The position numbers were made by a program, and so were the translations under genes. From Candidatus Sacchlamyda saccharinae (GTDB lineage: Bacteria > Chlamydiota > Chlamydiia > Chlamydiales > Rhabdochlamydiaceae): 64,000 nucleotides of DNA. Below, piece after piece: positions 33,855 through 44,113 of the stretch (position 1 is its first letter; each line of letters begins with the position of its first letter). Under the pieces are notes generated by a model. It had not been told where the DNA came from, did no database searches, and saw only the letters and a program-made list of their open reading frames with translations. The stretch covers positions 310,001 through 374,000 of the forward strand of contig JAUHQI010000004.1 of assembly GCA_030408505.1 (NCBI GenBank), written 5' to 3'.

Positions 33855-35885
33855 ATGAAAAAGGACAATGGTAAGACGTTTCAATGTTGCTGTGAGGAGT
33901 GTCTTTGCGGAGCCCATGTTGATGAAAAGGGTGTCCATGAGGGACATCATGAGCATATGGTCCAAGATTTCAAGAGGCGCTTTTGGATTTCGCTCATCTT
34001 GACGATTCCGATTTTGATTCTCTCTCCCATGATCCAGGCATTTTTAGGCTTGAAAACGCTTTTGTCTTTTCCTGGGGATATTTATTTTTTATTTGCCATT
34101 TCGAGTGGGGTGTTTTTCTATGGAGGATGGCCTTTTCTTAGAGGACTCTACGATGAACTAAAGTCAAAAAGTCCTGGTATGATGACATTGATTGCGATCG
34201 CGATCATTGTCGCTTATCTCTACAGCTCTGCGATTGCCTTTGGCCTGACAGGGAAACTATTTTTTTGGGAGCTGGTAACTTTAATCGACATTATGCTTCT
34301 CGGGCATTGGATCGAGATGAAGTCGATTATGGGAGCCGGAAGGGCTTTAGAAGAGCTTGCTAAACTCATGCCATCTACTGCTCATAAGATCATGGCTGAT
34401 AAAAGTATCCAAGATGTCCCAGTATCTGATTTAAAAACTGAGGATCTTGTTCTTATCAAACCGGGGGAAAAAATTCCTGCGGATGGTCAGGTAATTGAAG
34501 GAGAGTCTAGTGTAAATGAGTCGATGTTGACAGGTGAGTCCAATCCTGTGGCCAAGTCGAAAGGGGGCGAAGCAATAGGAGGATCCATCAATGGAGAGGG
34601 TTCTCTTACCTTACAAGTAAAGAAGATGGGAAAAGATTCCTATCTATCTCAAGTCATCAATTTGGTCAAAGAAGCCCAAGAGAGCAAGTCCAAGACTCAG
34701 GATCTTGCCAATCGCGCAGCTCTATGGCTTACGATCATCGCCTTATTGGCCGGGACGGTGACATTTCTTGTATGGATGTTGTTTACAACGCAGACTTTGG
34801 CATTTGCCATGGAGCGAACTGTCACTGTGATGGTGATTACTTGTCCCCATGCTCTGGGATTAGCTGTTCCCTTAGTTGTGGCGGTATCTACAGCCATTGG
34901 AGCAAAAAAAGGGTTGCTCATACGGAATCGTGCTGCATTTGAAGATGCTCGGAAAACCAGTGCTATCGTTTTTGATAAAACAGGAACATTGACCGAAGGG
35001 AAATTTGGTGTAACAGACGTGATCCCCTATGAGGGAGATGAAAAATCATTATTGTCTCTCGCAGCATCTGTTGAAGCTCATTCAGAACATCCCCTAGCCA
35101 AAGCAATTGCTTCTTCTGCAGAAAAAACGGAGGAGGTACAGGGCTTTAAAGCTATTCCTGGAAAGGGAGCAGAAGGGAAGGTTCTTGATAAGGATGTGAA
35201 GACAGTTAGCCCGGGATATTTAAGGGAAAATAATATTTCCATGGAAGATGAAAGGATTGCAAATTTCCACTCTCAGGGGAAAACGGTTATATTTGTATTA
35301 ATTAACGGAAAATTAAGTGGAGCCATTGCTCTTGCTGACATTATTCGGCCAGAATCTAAAGAAGCAATCCAAAAGCTCAAGGAAATGAAAATCCGGTGCC
35401 TGATGCTCACTGGCGACAATGATCAAGTGGCAAAATGGGTCTCTGAGCAGCTTGGTTTAGATGAATATATCGCACAGGTTCTCCCCCATCAAAAGAAAGA
35501 TAAAATTGCAGAAGTCCAATCTCGTGGGTTTTTTGTGGCAATGACAGGAGATGGGGTAAATGATGCTCCGGCCCTTGCTCAAGCAGATGTGGGAATAGCT
35601 GTTGGAGCTGGAACTGATGTTGCCATAGAAACAGCAGATGTCATCCTTGTTCGGAGCAATCCCTTAGATGTGGTCCATATTGCTGAGCTTGCCCGAGCAA
35701 CCTATAAAAAGATGATTCAAAATCTGATTTGGGCAACTGGATATAACGTGTTTGCCATTCCCATTGCAGCTGGGGTACTTTATAAAATGGGCATCGTCTT
35801 AAGTCCTGCAGTTGCTGCCATCTTCATGTCTTTAAGCACTGTAATTTGCGCTGTCAATGCTCAACTGCTGAGAATTTCAAAATAG
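33855..35885 (+). CDS. copB: Copper-translocating P-type ATPase, CopB (P1B-3) type
   Basis: 676 residues from ATG 33855 with AAGGAGG seven bases upstream. Cys/His-rich N-terminus (CCCEECLCGAH, GVHEGHHEHM) without a full HMA domain. Landmarks: TGES 226-229, transmembrane metal site Cys-Pro-His 330-332 in ITCPHALGLAVPL, phosphorylated Asp374 in [15 protein letters not shown], and eight hydrophobic helices. CPH and the His-rich tail define the P1B-3 group that exports Cu(I/II) or Ag. First gene of a run that continues with glgP 8 bases later. Confidence 0.92.
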   Translation: MKKDNGKTFQCCCEECLCGAHVDEKGVHEGHHEHMVQDFKRRFWISLILTIPILILSPMIQAFLGLKTLLSFPGDIYFLFAISSGVFFYGGWPFLRGLYDELKSKSPGMMTLIAIAIIVAYLYSSAIAFGLTGKLFFWELVTLIDIMLLGHWIEMKSIMGAGRALEELAKLMPSTAHKIMADKSIQDVPVSDLKTEDLVLIKPGEKIPADGQVIEGESSVNESMLTGESNPVAKSKGGEAIGGSINGEGSLTLQVKKMGKDSYLSQVINLVKEAQESKSKTQDLANRAALWLTIIALLAGTVTFLVWMLFTTQTLAFAMERTVTVMVITCPHALGLAVPLVVAVSTAIGAKKGLLIRNRAAFEDARKTSAIVFDKTGTLTEGKFGVTDVIPYEGDEKSLLSLAASVEAHSEHPLAKAIASSAEKTEEVQGFKAIPGKGAEGKVLDKDVKTVSPGYLRENNISMEDERIANFHSQGKTVIFVLINGKLSGAIALADIIRPESKEAIQKLKEMKIRCLMLTGDNDQVAKWVSEQLGLDEYIAQVLPHQKKDKIAEVQSRGFFVAMTGDGVNDAPALAQADVGIAVGAGTDVAIETADVILVRSNPLDVVHIAELARATYKKMIQNLIWATGYNVFAIPIAAGVLYKMGIVLSPAVAAIFMSLSTVICAVNAQLLRISK

Positions 35886-35893
35886 GGTCGCCC

Positions 35894-37582
35894 ATGGATA
35901 AAATGCAAAAAGTCGCCTATTTTTCTATGGAAATTGCACTCAGTCCCGAAATGCCTACATATAGTGGTGGATTAGGAGTGCTAGCCGGCGATACTCTTAT
36001 AACTGCGAGTGATCTTCATGTTCCCATCGTTGCCATTTCATTGCTCCATAGAAAAGGATATTTCGATCAGAAATTGAATGCCCAAGGAAAGCAGGAAGAG
36101 GTTTATCCAGGATGGAAAATAGCAGAATTTCTCGAAGAAATGCCAGAAAGGGCTCGTGTTACGATTGAGGGAAGAACCGTTCATATACGAGCTTGGAAAT
36201 TTGCTATCAAAAGCAAAAAAGACTTTGAAGTTCCTGTATATTTTTTAGACGCAGATCTTCCGGAAAATGCTGAACAAGACCGGGCACTGACCGATCATCT
36301 TTATGGCGGAGATCAAACGTATCGACTTTCCCAAGAAATCATCTTGGGTATTGGAGGAGTCCGCATTTTAAGGGCTTTGGGGTATAGCCATATCGAAAGA
36401 TTTCACATGAATGAGGGACATTCTAGCCTATTAACCCTCGAGCTTTTCGATGAAATAGCGAGAAGCGAAAATAGAGAAACGATACTCCCACAAGATATTG
36501 ATCGAGTGCGAAAGAAATGCGTTTTTACTACTCACACTCCTGTTCCCTCAGGACATGACCAATTTCCTATGGACCTCGTGATGCGCCTTCTTGGTCGCAA
36601 GGATATCTATGAAATGAAGGATGTTTTTTGTTGCGATGGAGTCTTAAATTTAACCTTTTTAGCGCTCAATCTAAGCCATTATGTAAATGGAGTTGCCAAA
36701 AAGCACGGAGAAACATCTCGTTTGATGTTTGCTAATTACCCTATTCATTCAATAACCAATGGAGTAAATACTCAAAAGTGGACCTGCTCTTTTTTTCAAA
36801 GTCTCTATGATAAACACATTCCAAGTTGGCGGGATGATAATTTCAGCTTTCGTAATGCTTTAAAGCTTCCTCCAGACAAAATCTGGGAAGCTCATCGGGA
36901 GGCAAAAAGACAGCTTTTTGAGTATATCTCTTCAAAAACAGGATCTAACCTTGATGTCGAGAAATGTACAATTGGATTTGCAAGACGGTCAACACATTAT
37001 AAACGCTCTTATCTCATTTTTGAAAATATCGATAGATTGAAGCAGATAGCGAGCAAAACTGGCCCCATTCAAATCGTATTTGCAGGAAAAGCTCACCCAC
37101 AGGATCAAGAAGGGAAATCATTAATCCAGAAAATATTTCAAATTAAAGAACAATTAAAGGGTGCTGTCGAAGTTGTCTACCTCGAAAATTATAACACTTC
37201 TTTGGCTCAATTAATGACTTCGGGAGTCGATATTTGGTTGAATACGCCCCAAATAGGTCTAGAGGCATCAGGAACAAGTGGGATGAAAGCTGCACTCAAT
37301 GGAGTACCCTCTCTTAGCATTTTAGATGGGTGGTGGGTTGAAGGATGGATTGAAAATATTACTGGTTGGGCAATTAACAAAGATCCCAAATCTGGAGAAA
37401 GCAATGATACTGAAGATGGAGCTTCTCTCTTAGACCAACTCGAAAATACCGTATTACCGACATACTATCAAAATAGAGATCGATTCATCAGCATGATGCT
37501 CCATAGCATTGCTTTAAATGGGTCATTTTTTAATTCACAGAGAATGTTGTATCAATATGTAATGAATGCTTATTTTTTGTGA
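35894..37582 (+). CDS. glgP: Alpha-glucan (glycogen) phosphorylase, short form
   Basis: 562 residues from ATG 35894, eight bases after copB; an earlier frame inside copB is rejected. Family GT35: YFSMEIALSPEMPTYSGGLG, YGGDQTYRLSQEIILGIGG, HMNEGHSSLL, TTHTPVPSGHD, and the PLP-binding Lys465 in EASGTSGMKAALNG. Short phosphorylases of this size lack the ~250-residue N-terminal extension of the E. coli-type enzyme. It releases glucose 1-phosphate from glycogen or maltodextrin. Grouped with phosphoketolase and acetate kinase, it feeds substrate to ATP formation. Confidence 0.93.
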   Translation: MDKMQKVAYFSMEIALSPEMPTYSGGLGVLAGDTLITASDLHVPIVAISLLHRKGYFDQKLNAQGKQEEVYPGWKIAEFLEEMPERARVTIEGRTVHIRAWKFAIKSKKDFEVPVYFLDADLPENAEQDRALTDHLYGGDQTYRLSQEIILGIGGVRILRALGYSHIERFHMNEGHSSLLTLELFDEIARSENRETILPQDIDRVRKKCVFTTHTPVPSGHDQFPMDLVMRLLGRKDIYEMKDVFCCDGVLNLTFLALNLSHYVNGVAKKHGETSRLMFANYPIHSITNGVNTQKWTCSFFQSLYDKHIPSWRDDNFSFRNALKLPPDKIWEAHREAKRQLFEYISSKTGSNLDVEKCTIGFARRSTHYKRSYLIFENIDRLKQIASKTGPIQIVFAGKAHPQDQEGKSLIQKIFQIKEQLKGAVEVVYLENYNTSLAQLMTSGVDIWLNTPQIGLEASGTSGMKAALNGVPSLSILDGWWVEGWIENITGWAINKDPKSGESNDTEDGASLLDQLENTVLPTYYQNRDRFISMMLHSIALNGSFFNSQRMLYQYVMNAYFL

Positions 37583-37615
37583 TAAAACAATTCAAAAATC
37601 GAGTAGCCATAAAAA

Positions 37616-39952
37616 ATGGATGAAAAGCGCCTTAAAAACATTGACGCACACTGGAGAGCTTCCAATTATCTCACAGTGGGACAAATTTACTTAAAAGAGA
37701 ATCCCCTTCTAATCGAGGCGCTTGAAAAAGAACATATCAAAGCGCGTCTCCTAGGGCATTGGGGAACATCTCCAGGTCTTAATTTTATCTATTCCCATCT
37801 AAATCGACTGATCCAAGATACAAAGGCAGAATTGTTATATATCACCGGACCGGGACATGGTGGACCTGCTTTACGTGCCAATGTATTCCTAGAAGGGACG
37901 ATGACCGAAGTCTATCCAGAGGTTGATTGGAGCGTTGGTGGTCTGCGCAAATTTATGCGAGAGTTCTCCTGGCCAGGAGGTGTGCCAAGTCACGTGAGCC
38001 CTCCAACACCGGGATCGATTCATGAAGGAGGAGAGCTTGGATATGCATTAGTGCATGCTTTTGGAGCCGTCATGGATCATCCTAATCTCATATCGGTCTG
38101 TGTAGTAGGCGATGGAGAGTGCGAGACGGCTCCAACTGCTGGAAGCTGGCAATCGATCAGATTCATTAATCCTGAAAGAGATGGCTTAGTTCTTCCTATA
38201 TTGCATTTGAATGGCTACAAAATCTCGGGACCTACTCTTTTTGGTCGCATGGATGATGAACACCTTGCAAAACATTTTGAGGGGCTTGGATATCAAGTTC
38301 GGTTTCTTGAAGGAGACGATCCGTTCCTTATGCATAAAGCTTTTTGGGAGGGTTTGGATTGGGCCTATGAGGAGCTGAAAAAAATTAAAAAATTAAAAGG
38401 GCCTTTTAAAGAACCTGTCCCGCTGCCATTGATCATCTTACGTACTCCTAAAGGATGGACAGGCCCAAAACAGGTAGATGGTAAAAAAATAGAAGGAACA
38501 TTCCGATCTCACCAAGTGCCAATATCTAATGTGATTAAAAATCCTGAACATTTGCAAATCTTAGAAAATTGGATGAAAAGCTATCGTCCTCATGAACTTT
38601 TCGATTCCCATGGGAAACCTAGTGAAAGTGTCTTAGCAAATATTCCTGATAAATCCCTGCGAATGGGTGCAAGTCCGTATGCAAATGGGGGCCTACTCTT
38701 GAAAGAGTTGAAATTGCCGAATTATAGACAATATGCTTTAGACATACCTTCTCCTGGAGCTAGTAACGGAGAGGCCACTAGGATACTTGGGAAATTTATT
38801 CGCGACATAATGAAGGAAAATTCGGACAATTTTCGTGTTTTTTGTCCCGATGAAACGAATTCGAATCGATTAAATCATCTGTTTGAGGTGACCAAACGGA
38901 TGTTTATTGGAGAACCTCAAGAGGGAGATGAGGATCTATCTTCAGATGGCAGGGTTATGGAAGTTCTCAGCGAGCACCTTTGTCAAGGATGGTTGGAAGG
39001 ATATCTCTTAACGGGTAGACACGGTCTATTTCCTTGCTATGAAGCTTTTGCTCTCATTGTTGATTCCATGCTTAATCAGCATTGCAAATGGCTAAAGGCA
39101 TGCCTAGAGCTTCCGTGGAGAAAGCCCATAGCCTCTTTAAACTATCTCCTTACTTCTCATGCTTGGAGACAAGATCATAATGGATATAGCCATCAAGGAC
39201 CTGGATTTATTGAGTCGGTCATGCAGAAGAAAAGCAGTGTAGCTAGGATTTATCTGCCCCCAGATGCGAATTGTTTACTCTCCATTGCAGATCATTGTTT
39301 TCGCAGTAAAAACTATGCAAATCTAATTATCGCTGGGAAGCAACCCATGCCTCAATGGTTGGATATGAAAAGTGCGATAGAACATTGTCAGAAAGGTTTG
39401 AGCAATTGGGAATGGGCAAGTAACGACGATGGAAACCCCGAGGTTGTTTTTGCCGCGGCAGGAGATGTCCCAACTCAGGAGATGTTAGCAGCCGTTCAAT
39501 TATTAAGAGAAGATTTTCCTAATGTGAAGAGTCGAGTGATCAATATAGTTGATCTTTTCACTTTAATAGCGAACCGTGATCATCCACATGGTATCGATGA
39601 AAAAAGTTTTGATCTACTATTTACGGAAGAAAAGCCTGTGATTTTTGCCTTTCATGGCCATCCAAAAGTCATTCATGAACTTATTCATCATAGAAGGAAC
39701 CCCGGCCGCTTTCATGTTCAAGGATATCTTGAGGAGGGAACGACAACAACGCCATTTGATATGGTTGTATGCAATAAAATGAGTCGCTTTCATCTAGCCA
39801 TGAAGGCACTAGAGTTTATTCCTCACTTAAGAGGTGATTCTGAGAGGTTTATTGAAGAATGTGAGCGTAAACTAAAAAAGCATCGAAGCTATATTGTTGA
39901 ACATGGAGAAGATATGCCGGAAATAGTGAACTGGGTTTGGAAAAATGGGTAA
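37616..39952 (+). CDS. xfp: Phosphoketolase (xylulose-5-P/fructose-6-P)
   Basis: 778 residues, full length. ThDP-dependent enzyme: NYLTVGQIYLKENPLL at the start, GTSPGLNFIYSHLNR, GPGHGGPALRANVFLEG, thiamine motif GDGECETAPTAGSWQ (around 165-179), HLNGYKISGPT, YGM/GPG-type HQGPGFIESV, and C-terminal HGHPKVIHELIHHRR. It splits fructose 6-phosphate or xylulose 5-phosphate into acetyl phosphate and erythrose 4-phosphate or glyceraldehyde 3-phosphate. No obvious ribosome binding site precedes it. Overlaps ackA by 8 bases, giving acetyl phosphate straight to ATP formation. Confidence 0.96.
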   Translation: MDEKRLKNIDAHWRASNYLTVGQIYLKENPLLIEALEKEHIKARLLGHWGTSPGLNFIYSHLNRLIQDTKAELLYITGPGHGGPALRANVFLEGTMTEVYPEVDWSVGGLRKFMREFSWPGGVPSHVSPPTPGSIHEGGELGYALVHAFGAVMDHPNLISVCVVGDGECETAPTAGSWQSIRFINPERDGLVLPILHLNGYKISGPTLFGRMDDEHLAKHFEGLGYQVRFLEGDDPFLMHKAFWEGLDWAYEELKKIKKLKGPFKEPVPLPLIILRTPKGWTGPKQVDGKKIEGTFRSHQVPISNVIKNPEHLQILENWMKSYRPHELFDSHGKPSESVLANIPDKSLRMGASPYANGGLLLKELKLPNYRQYALDIPSPGASNGEATRILGKFIRDIMKENSDNFRVFCPDETNSNRLNHLFEVTKRMFIGEPQEGDEDLSSDGRVMEVLSEHLCQGWLEGYLLTGRHGLFPCYEAFALIVDSMLNQHCKWLKACLELPWRKPIASLNYLLTSHAWRQDHNGYSHQGPGFIESVMQKKSSVARIYLPPDANCLLSIADHCFRSKNYANLIIAGKQPMPQWLDMKSAIEHCQKGLSNWEWASNDDGNPEVVFAAAGDVPTQEMLAAVQLLREDFPNVKSRVINIVDLFTLIANRDHPHGIDEKSFDLLFTEEKPVIFAFHGHPKVIHELIHHRRNPGRFHVQGYLEEGTTTTPFDMVVCNKMSRFHLAMKALEFIPHLRGDSERFIEECERKLKKHRSYIVEHGEDMPEIVNWVWKNG

Positions 39953-41054
39953 AGGAATTTTAGTTCTCAATAGCGGTTCTTCTTCTTTAAAATTTTCTCT
40001 TTTTCAAGAAGAAAAAGATACTCCTAGGTTTTTGGTCAAAGGAACAGTGACAAAACAAACAACTTTTTCCAATCTGGATCAAAAAAATGCCATTGAACAA
40101 GTTGTGCAGGTAATGGAACAGTGTGGGATTTCTTCATTAGCTGGTATCGGACATCGCCTGGTATTTGGAGGGAGTGAATTTTTACAACCTGTTCTCATCG
40201 ATCAGGAAGTTGTCCAAAGACTTCAAGCTTTGAGTGCTTTTGCTCCTCTGCATATGACAGAAGAAATTGCCATTATCGAGATGATGCAAGAACATTTTCC
40301 AGAAGTTAAGCAAGTTGCCTGTTTCGATACAAGTTTTCATCAAAGCATGCCATTAAAAGCACAATTATTGGGTCTCCCAAGGGCTTTGCATGGGGAAGGA
40401 GTGAGACGCTTTGGCTTTCACGGCCTTTCTTTTGAATCGATAGTCGCTGAACTTAAAGATCTTCCTAAAAAAATGATTATTGCTCATTTAGGAAGTGGAG
40501 TTTCTCTTTGCGCAGTAAAAGAGGGAAAAAGCATCGATACTTCTATGGGATTGACACCATTGGGAGGTTTGCCAATGGGGACTCGTTCGGGTGATCTAGA
40601 TCCAGGAGCGGTTTTATATCTATTGAAGCAAAAAAACTATTCCCCAGAAGAGCTAGAACGAATTCTCTATTACGAATCTGGTATAAAAGGAGTGTCCGGA
40701 ATTAGTTCCGATATGAAAACTTTACTAGATAGCAAAGATCCATTTGCTGCAGAGGCTATGGAACTGTTTTGTTATCGAATAGCAAAAATGATAGGAAGCT
40801 ATGTGATTGTATTAGATGGGTTAGATGCTTTGGTCTTTACTGGAGGTATTGGAGAGGCATCCCCAGTCATTAGAAGCAGAATTTGTTCCCAATTAAAAAC
40901 CCTGGGTGTTTTTCTAGATGATAAGAAGAATCAAAAAAATGAGCACGTTATTTCCAAAAAGTTCAACTCTGTAAAAGTATTTGTCATCCCAACGAGGGAA
41001 GAAAAAATCATTGCAAAACATGTGATGCCATTTATAAACCCCATTTTAAATTAG
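39945..41054 (+). CDS. ackA: Acetate kinase
   Basis: 369 residues. ASKHA fold with VLNSGSSSLKFSLF (Asn9), GHRLVFGG, CFDTSFHQSMP, RRFGFHGLSFESI, LGSGVSLCAV, MGLTPLGGLPMGTRSGDLDPG and FTGGIGEASPVIR: all substrate and phosphate contacts in place. Converts acetyl phosphate and ADP to acetate and ATP. Start in an 8-base overlap with xfp. With glgP and xfp it forms a three-enzyme route from glycogen to ATP needing only phosphoglucomutase and isomerase from the host chromosome. Slightly shorter than the ~400 residues usual. Confidence 0.95.
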   Translation: MGKGILVLNSGSSSLKFSLFQEEKDTPRFLVKGTVTKQTTFSNLDQKNAIEQVVQVMEQCGISSLAGIGHRLVFGGSEFLQPVLIDQEVVQRLQALSAFAPLHMTEEIAIIEMMQEHFPEVKQVACFDTSFHQSMPLKAQLLGLPRALHGEGVRRFGFHGLSFESIVAELKDLPKKMIIAHLGSGVSLCAVKEGKSIDTSMGLTPLGGLPMGTRSGDLDPGAVLYLLKQKNYSPEELERILYYESGIKGVSGISSDMKTLLDSKDPFAAEAMELFCYRIAKMIGSYVIVLDGLDALVFTGGIGEASPVIRSRICSQLKTLGVFLDDKKNQKNEHVISKKFNSVKVFVIPTREEKIIAKHVMPFINPILN

Positions 41055-41146
41055 GATTGCTCTCTGAAAATCAAATAGTTATGGAAGTTATTTCCATTAA
41101 GATTCTTTCAGATCAAGACACATGAAAATGGAGAGCGCTCATTAGG

Positions 41147-42445
41147 TCAATGATCGGTGGTAATTCCATCCCTTAATAGGGCTCCTTGTGTGGCCGGACC
41201 AGCGATTGATCCTGTTGGAAATGGATAGGGTCCCGGGTCTTTGTAATGATCAGTTTTCTCCCTTACTCTTAAAATATTGGCCATCCCTCCAAAGACTGTT
41301 TGACCAAATGGTCCATCGTATCCCAACATGGGAATACAATTTGGGGGGATAGGCATTCCTGTTTTTGTCATATCACGCATTCCGGTTGTTCCCATAGTCA
41401 TGTATCCAGGGATCAAAGTGCGAACTTTTTCGTCAAAATCTCCAATTTTCATTCCTACCATATTCGGAAATTCATGGCCCATTTGATTCATGGTGTGATG
41501 AGTCATATGACAATGGAAAATCCAATCTCCTGGATTATTAGCTAAAAACTCAATAACCTTAGCCGCCCCCACAGGAACGAGAACTGTAGTTTCTGGAAGA
41601 AGAACTGATTTGTCTTTTGCCCATCCTCCGTCAGATCCTATGATCTTGAATGAATAACCATGTAAATGAATAGGATGATGGTCCATAGCACTTAGGTTGC
41701 CGTAGCGTACCCAGACAGTATCTCCCAATTCTGCCACAAGAGGCTCTGTTGCTGGCATCACTTTCCCATTCATTGTGAGAACGTTGAAGTCCATTTTAAG
41801 CGTATTGGGTCTTGCTGTACCGACATCAATGTTCCATTCCTGAAGCATGATGGCAAAATCCCGGTCAGGCCTTTTAGTCACATCAGGTTCTCGTTTGTGA
41901 ACTAGGATCATCCCGGTTAACCCCATGCCTTCTTGTGTCATGCTATCAAAATGAGGGTGATACATGAAGGTTCCACTATTGGGAAAAATAAACTCATACA
42001 AGAAGGTCTCTCCAGGTGGAATGGGCCACTGCGTCACCCCCCCAACTCCATCCATTCCGCAAACAATTAAAACTCCGTGCCAATGGACAGTGGTTGGAGC
42101 TGGGAGTTTATTTGTCACGTAGATCCTGACTTTATCTCCTTCAGCAACCTCAATCATTGGCCCCGGGACAGAGCCGTTAAATCCCCATGTATGGATCTTG
42201 AAGTTTGGAGCCACCTCCCACTCAATCGGCTCTGCAACCAAATGAAACACTTTAACTCCATCGACCACTTTGTAACTCGCTGTTAAGCCATTCGGAACAA
42301 CTGCGGGTGTATAGTCTTTATGTGGAACTCCAGGTGGCAGGTTTGCATTTTCTGCTTTCGCCCAAGGGAGAGGAGGAATTACTTCTTTACTATAGGACAT
42401 GCACGGAGCGAGAATGAGAAGACACAAGATAAAAAATCTACTCAT
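41147..42445 (-). CDS. Periplasmic multicopper oxidase
   Basis: 432 residues with a signal peptide (MSRFFILCLLILAPCMSYSK). Copper ligands of all three sites are there: HWHGVLI, HPHFDSM, HPIHLHGYSF and HCHMTHHTMNQMG, the last supplying the type 1 Cys, His and axial Met. Three-domain layout, laccase/CopA/CueO-like; AEGDKVRIYVTNKLPAPTTV is the usual first domain segment. Such enzymes oxidise Cu(I) to the less toxic Cu(II) in the periplasm. Its start overlaps the end of the outer-membrane factor gene, implying a joint operon. Confidence 0.93.
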   Translation of the reverse strand: MSRFFILCLLILAPCMSYSKEVIPPLPWAKAENANLPPGVPHKDYTPAVVPNGLTASYKVVDGVKVFHLVAEPIEWEVAPNFKIHTWGFNGSVPGPMIEVAEGDKVRIYVTNKLPAPTTVHWHGVLIVCGMDGVGGVTQWPIPPGETFLYEFIFPNSGTFMYHPHFDSMTQEGMGLTGMILVHKREPDVTKRPDRDFAIMLQEWNIDVGTARPNTLKMDFNVLTMNGKVMPATEPLVAELGDTVWVRYGNLSAMDHHPIHLHGYSFKIIGSDGGWAKDKSVLLPETTVLVPVGAAKVIEFLANNPGDWIFHCHMTHHTMNQMGHEFPNMVGMKIGDFDEKVRTLIPGYMTMGTTGMRDMTKTGMPIPPNCIPMLGYDGPFGQTVFGGMANILRVREKTDHYKDPGPYPFPTGSIAGPATQGALLRDGITTDH

Positions 42446-43853
42446 AATATTTCCTCAAGGGTATTTCAAACGGATGTTTTCCAAGAACATGGCCATTCAA
42501 AAGCGTTTGAAGTATTACTTTAGATATCCAATATTCTTGTTGCATGTGAATGGACTGAATTTTTTTCTCTAATTCCACTCGCTTTGCTGAAAGAAGATGG
42601 AAAACCCCTAATTGCATGGCATTATGTTGTAAAAGAGTGGAATGGGTGATTTCCTCAGCTAAAGGAACAATGACTTTCTCCATGTAGCGGCTTTGTCGAA
42701 AGGCATTAAGTAGGGAAAATCTCGAGGAACGGGCTTCGGAACGGATGTCGATCGCAAGAGCCGTATATTGATTCCACTCTTGCATGACTTTTGCTTGAGC
42801 CTTTGCTGAATTCGCCTGTCCAAAGTCAAATAAAGGAATCGCAAAACTGAAGGCTGGACCTACATACCACACACTATCATCTCTTTCGCTACTCACGCCT
42901 ATATCGAGCAGAGGGAACACTAGCTTTGTTGTATCAATTCCAAATCCAGCAGCTGTTGCTAAAAGTCCATTATAGGCAGCTCGTAGGTCAATGCTGCTCC
43001 TAATCGCGTCATTCTCAATATACTTAAAATCCTCTTCTTCAATGGGGATCGGAGGTAGTTTCGAGGCAATTTCCCAGTTAATTTGATGTCCCCAGAGCCC
43101 CATGAGAATATTGAGCCTTTCCCGTGCTTCTAAAATAGCGATTTCTGCTGATGCTACCTCTAGTTTTGCTTGTTCATAGAGAGAGCGTTCCATTGATACT
43201 TGTAGGTCTTTTATGTTGCCCACTTCAAATAGTTTTTTGGCCGCTTCATAAGAGAGTTCCGTTGCCAAAAGAATTTGCTTTTTTAAGTCCCATATCTGTT
43301 CTGCAGCTTGGAGTCTATAAAAAGCAATTTTTGTTTCTGCGATAACGGCCAGAATCTGAGTAGTAACCATTGCTTGTGTCGCTTCCAATTCAGCCCGTGC
43401 CATTCTCTTTTTCAAGGGAATCAAAAGGATTTCCAAGAAGTTTTGAAACAAGCTGGCATCAATTAAATCCGTGACAGCTGCTTCGAGAGAAAATCGATAA
43501 GAAAATGAAAAGATGGGATTTTTAAGTAGCCCAGCCTGTGCAAGTTGTGCTTTAGCAATCCCAAGGCTTTCATAGATCGCCTGGAGATTTTGATTATTAA
43601 GCAAAGCAATTTGAACTGCAAACTCCCCCGTTAACTCTTTTTGGAGCAATTCTTCAGCTGAAATGGTCTTGACTGAATCTTGTATCGAGGCATCCCAATA
43701 GATATGTTGACCAGTGAGGTTAGTGATATCCTCGTGAACTTGTTGAAAAAGAGGTTGAGAGTTTGTATCGACTCTCATGCAGCCACTTATAAGAAGCATC
43801 GACATAAAGATAAGAGAGGTTACTTTAATGTTAGTGATGAACATGCGCCTCAT
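42438..43853 (-). CDS. TolC-family outer-membrane factor, lipoprotein
   Basis: 471 residues from ATG 43853 (a TTG at 43862 and ATG 43844 are alternatives). Lipobox LISGC about residue 21-25, then two repeats of helical/strand TolC modules: ELTGEFAVQIALLNNQNLQ, LAQAGLLKNPIFSFSYRF, and GPAFSFAIPLFDFGQANSAK in the second. Acts as an outer-membrane exit duct. No RND pump sits beside it; it may serve the multicopper oxidase system or share the CusBA pump further right. Operon order: small lipoprotein, this gene, oxidase. Confidence 0.85.
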   Translation of the reverse strand: MRRMFITNIKVTSLIFMSMLLISGCMRVDTNSQPLFQQVHEDITNLTGQHIYWDASIQDSVKTISAEELLQKELTGEFAVQIALLNNQNLQAIYESLGIAKAQLAQAGLLKNPIFSFSYRFSLEAAVTDLIDASLFQNFLEILLIPLKKRMARAELEATQAMVTTQILAVIAETKIAFYRLQAAEQIWDLKKQILLATELSYEAAKKLFEVGNIKDLQVSMERSLYEQAKLEVASAEIAILEARERLNILMGLWGHQINWEIASKLPPIPIEEEDFKYIENDAIRSSIDLRAAYNGLLATAAGFGIDTTKLVFPLLDIGVSSERDDSVWYVGPAFSFAIPLFDFGQANSAKAQAKVMQEWNQYTALAIDIRSEARSSRFSLLNAFRQSRYMEKVIVPLAEEITHSTLLQHNAMQLGVFHLLSAKRVELEKKIQSIHMQQEYWISKVILQTLLNGHVLGKHPFEIPLRKYYE

Positions 43854-44016
43854 CTTTTTCAATATCGCTACTTTCAGGAATATCCAATATGGATGATAAC
43901 TCTATCTGAGAAACTTTTGCATTAGAGATAGCAGGGTGATTTTGAGTTTGAATGGGGATTTTATAGCTTGCACATCCCGTCATAAAAAATAGGATTAGGG
44001 TGAAAATTATTTTCAT
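43831..44016 (-). CDS. Small lipoprotein
   Basis: 61 residues from ATG 44016 (ATG 44031 also possible). Signal and lipobox KIIFTLILFFMTGCAS, then a short acidic tail ending EKDEAHVHH, a plausible metal-binding end. It overlaps the following outer-membrane factor gene by 23 bases, first gene of a three-gene copper operon. Similar tiny lipoproteins occur in copper-resistance operons. Confidence 0.65.
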   Translation of the reverse strand: MKIIFTLILFFMTGCASYKIPIQTQNHPAISNAKVSQIELSSILDIPESSDIEKDEAHVHH

Positions 44017-44113
44017 CGATAACTGAAACATGACTTGCTTTTAAAAAAAAGAAGATTTACAAGCAACATAAGAAAAGGATTAGGAAATCAGTTGAATCTT
44101 TCCTGAGGTCACT

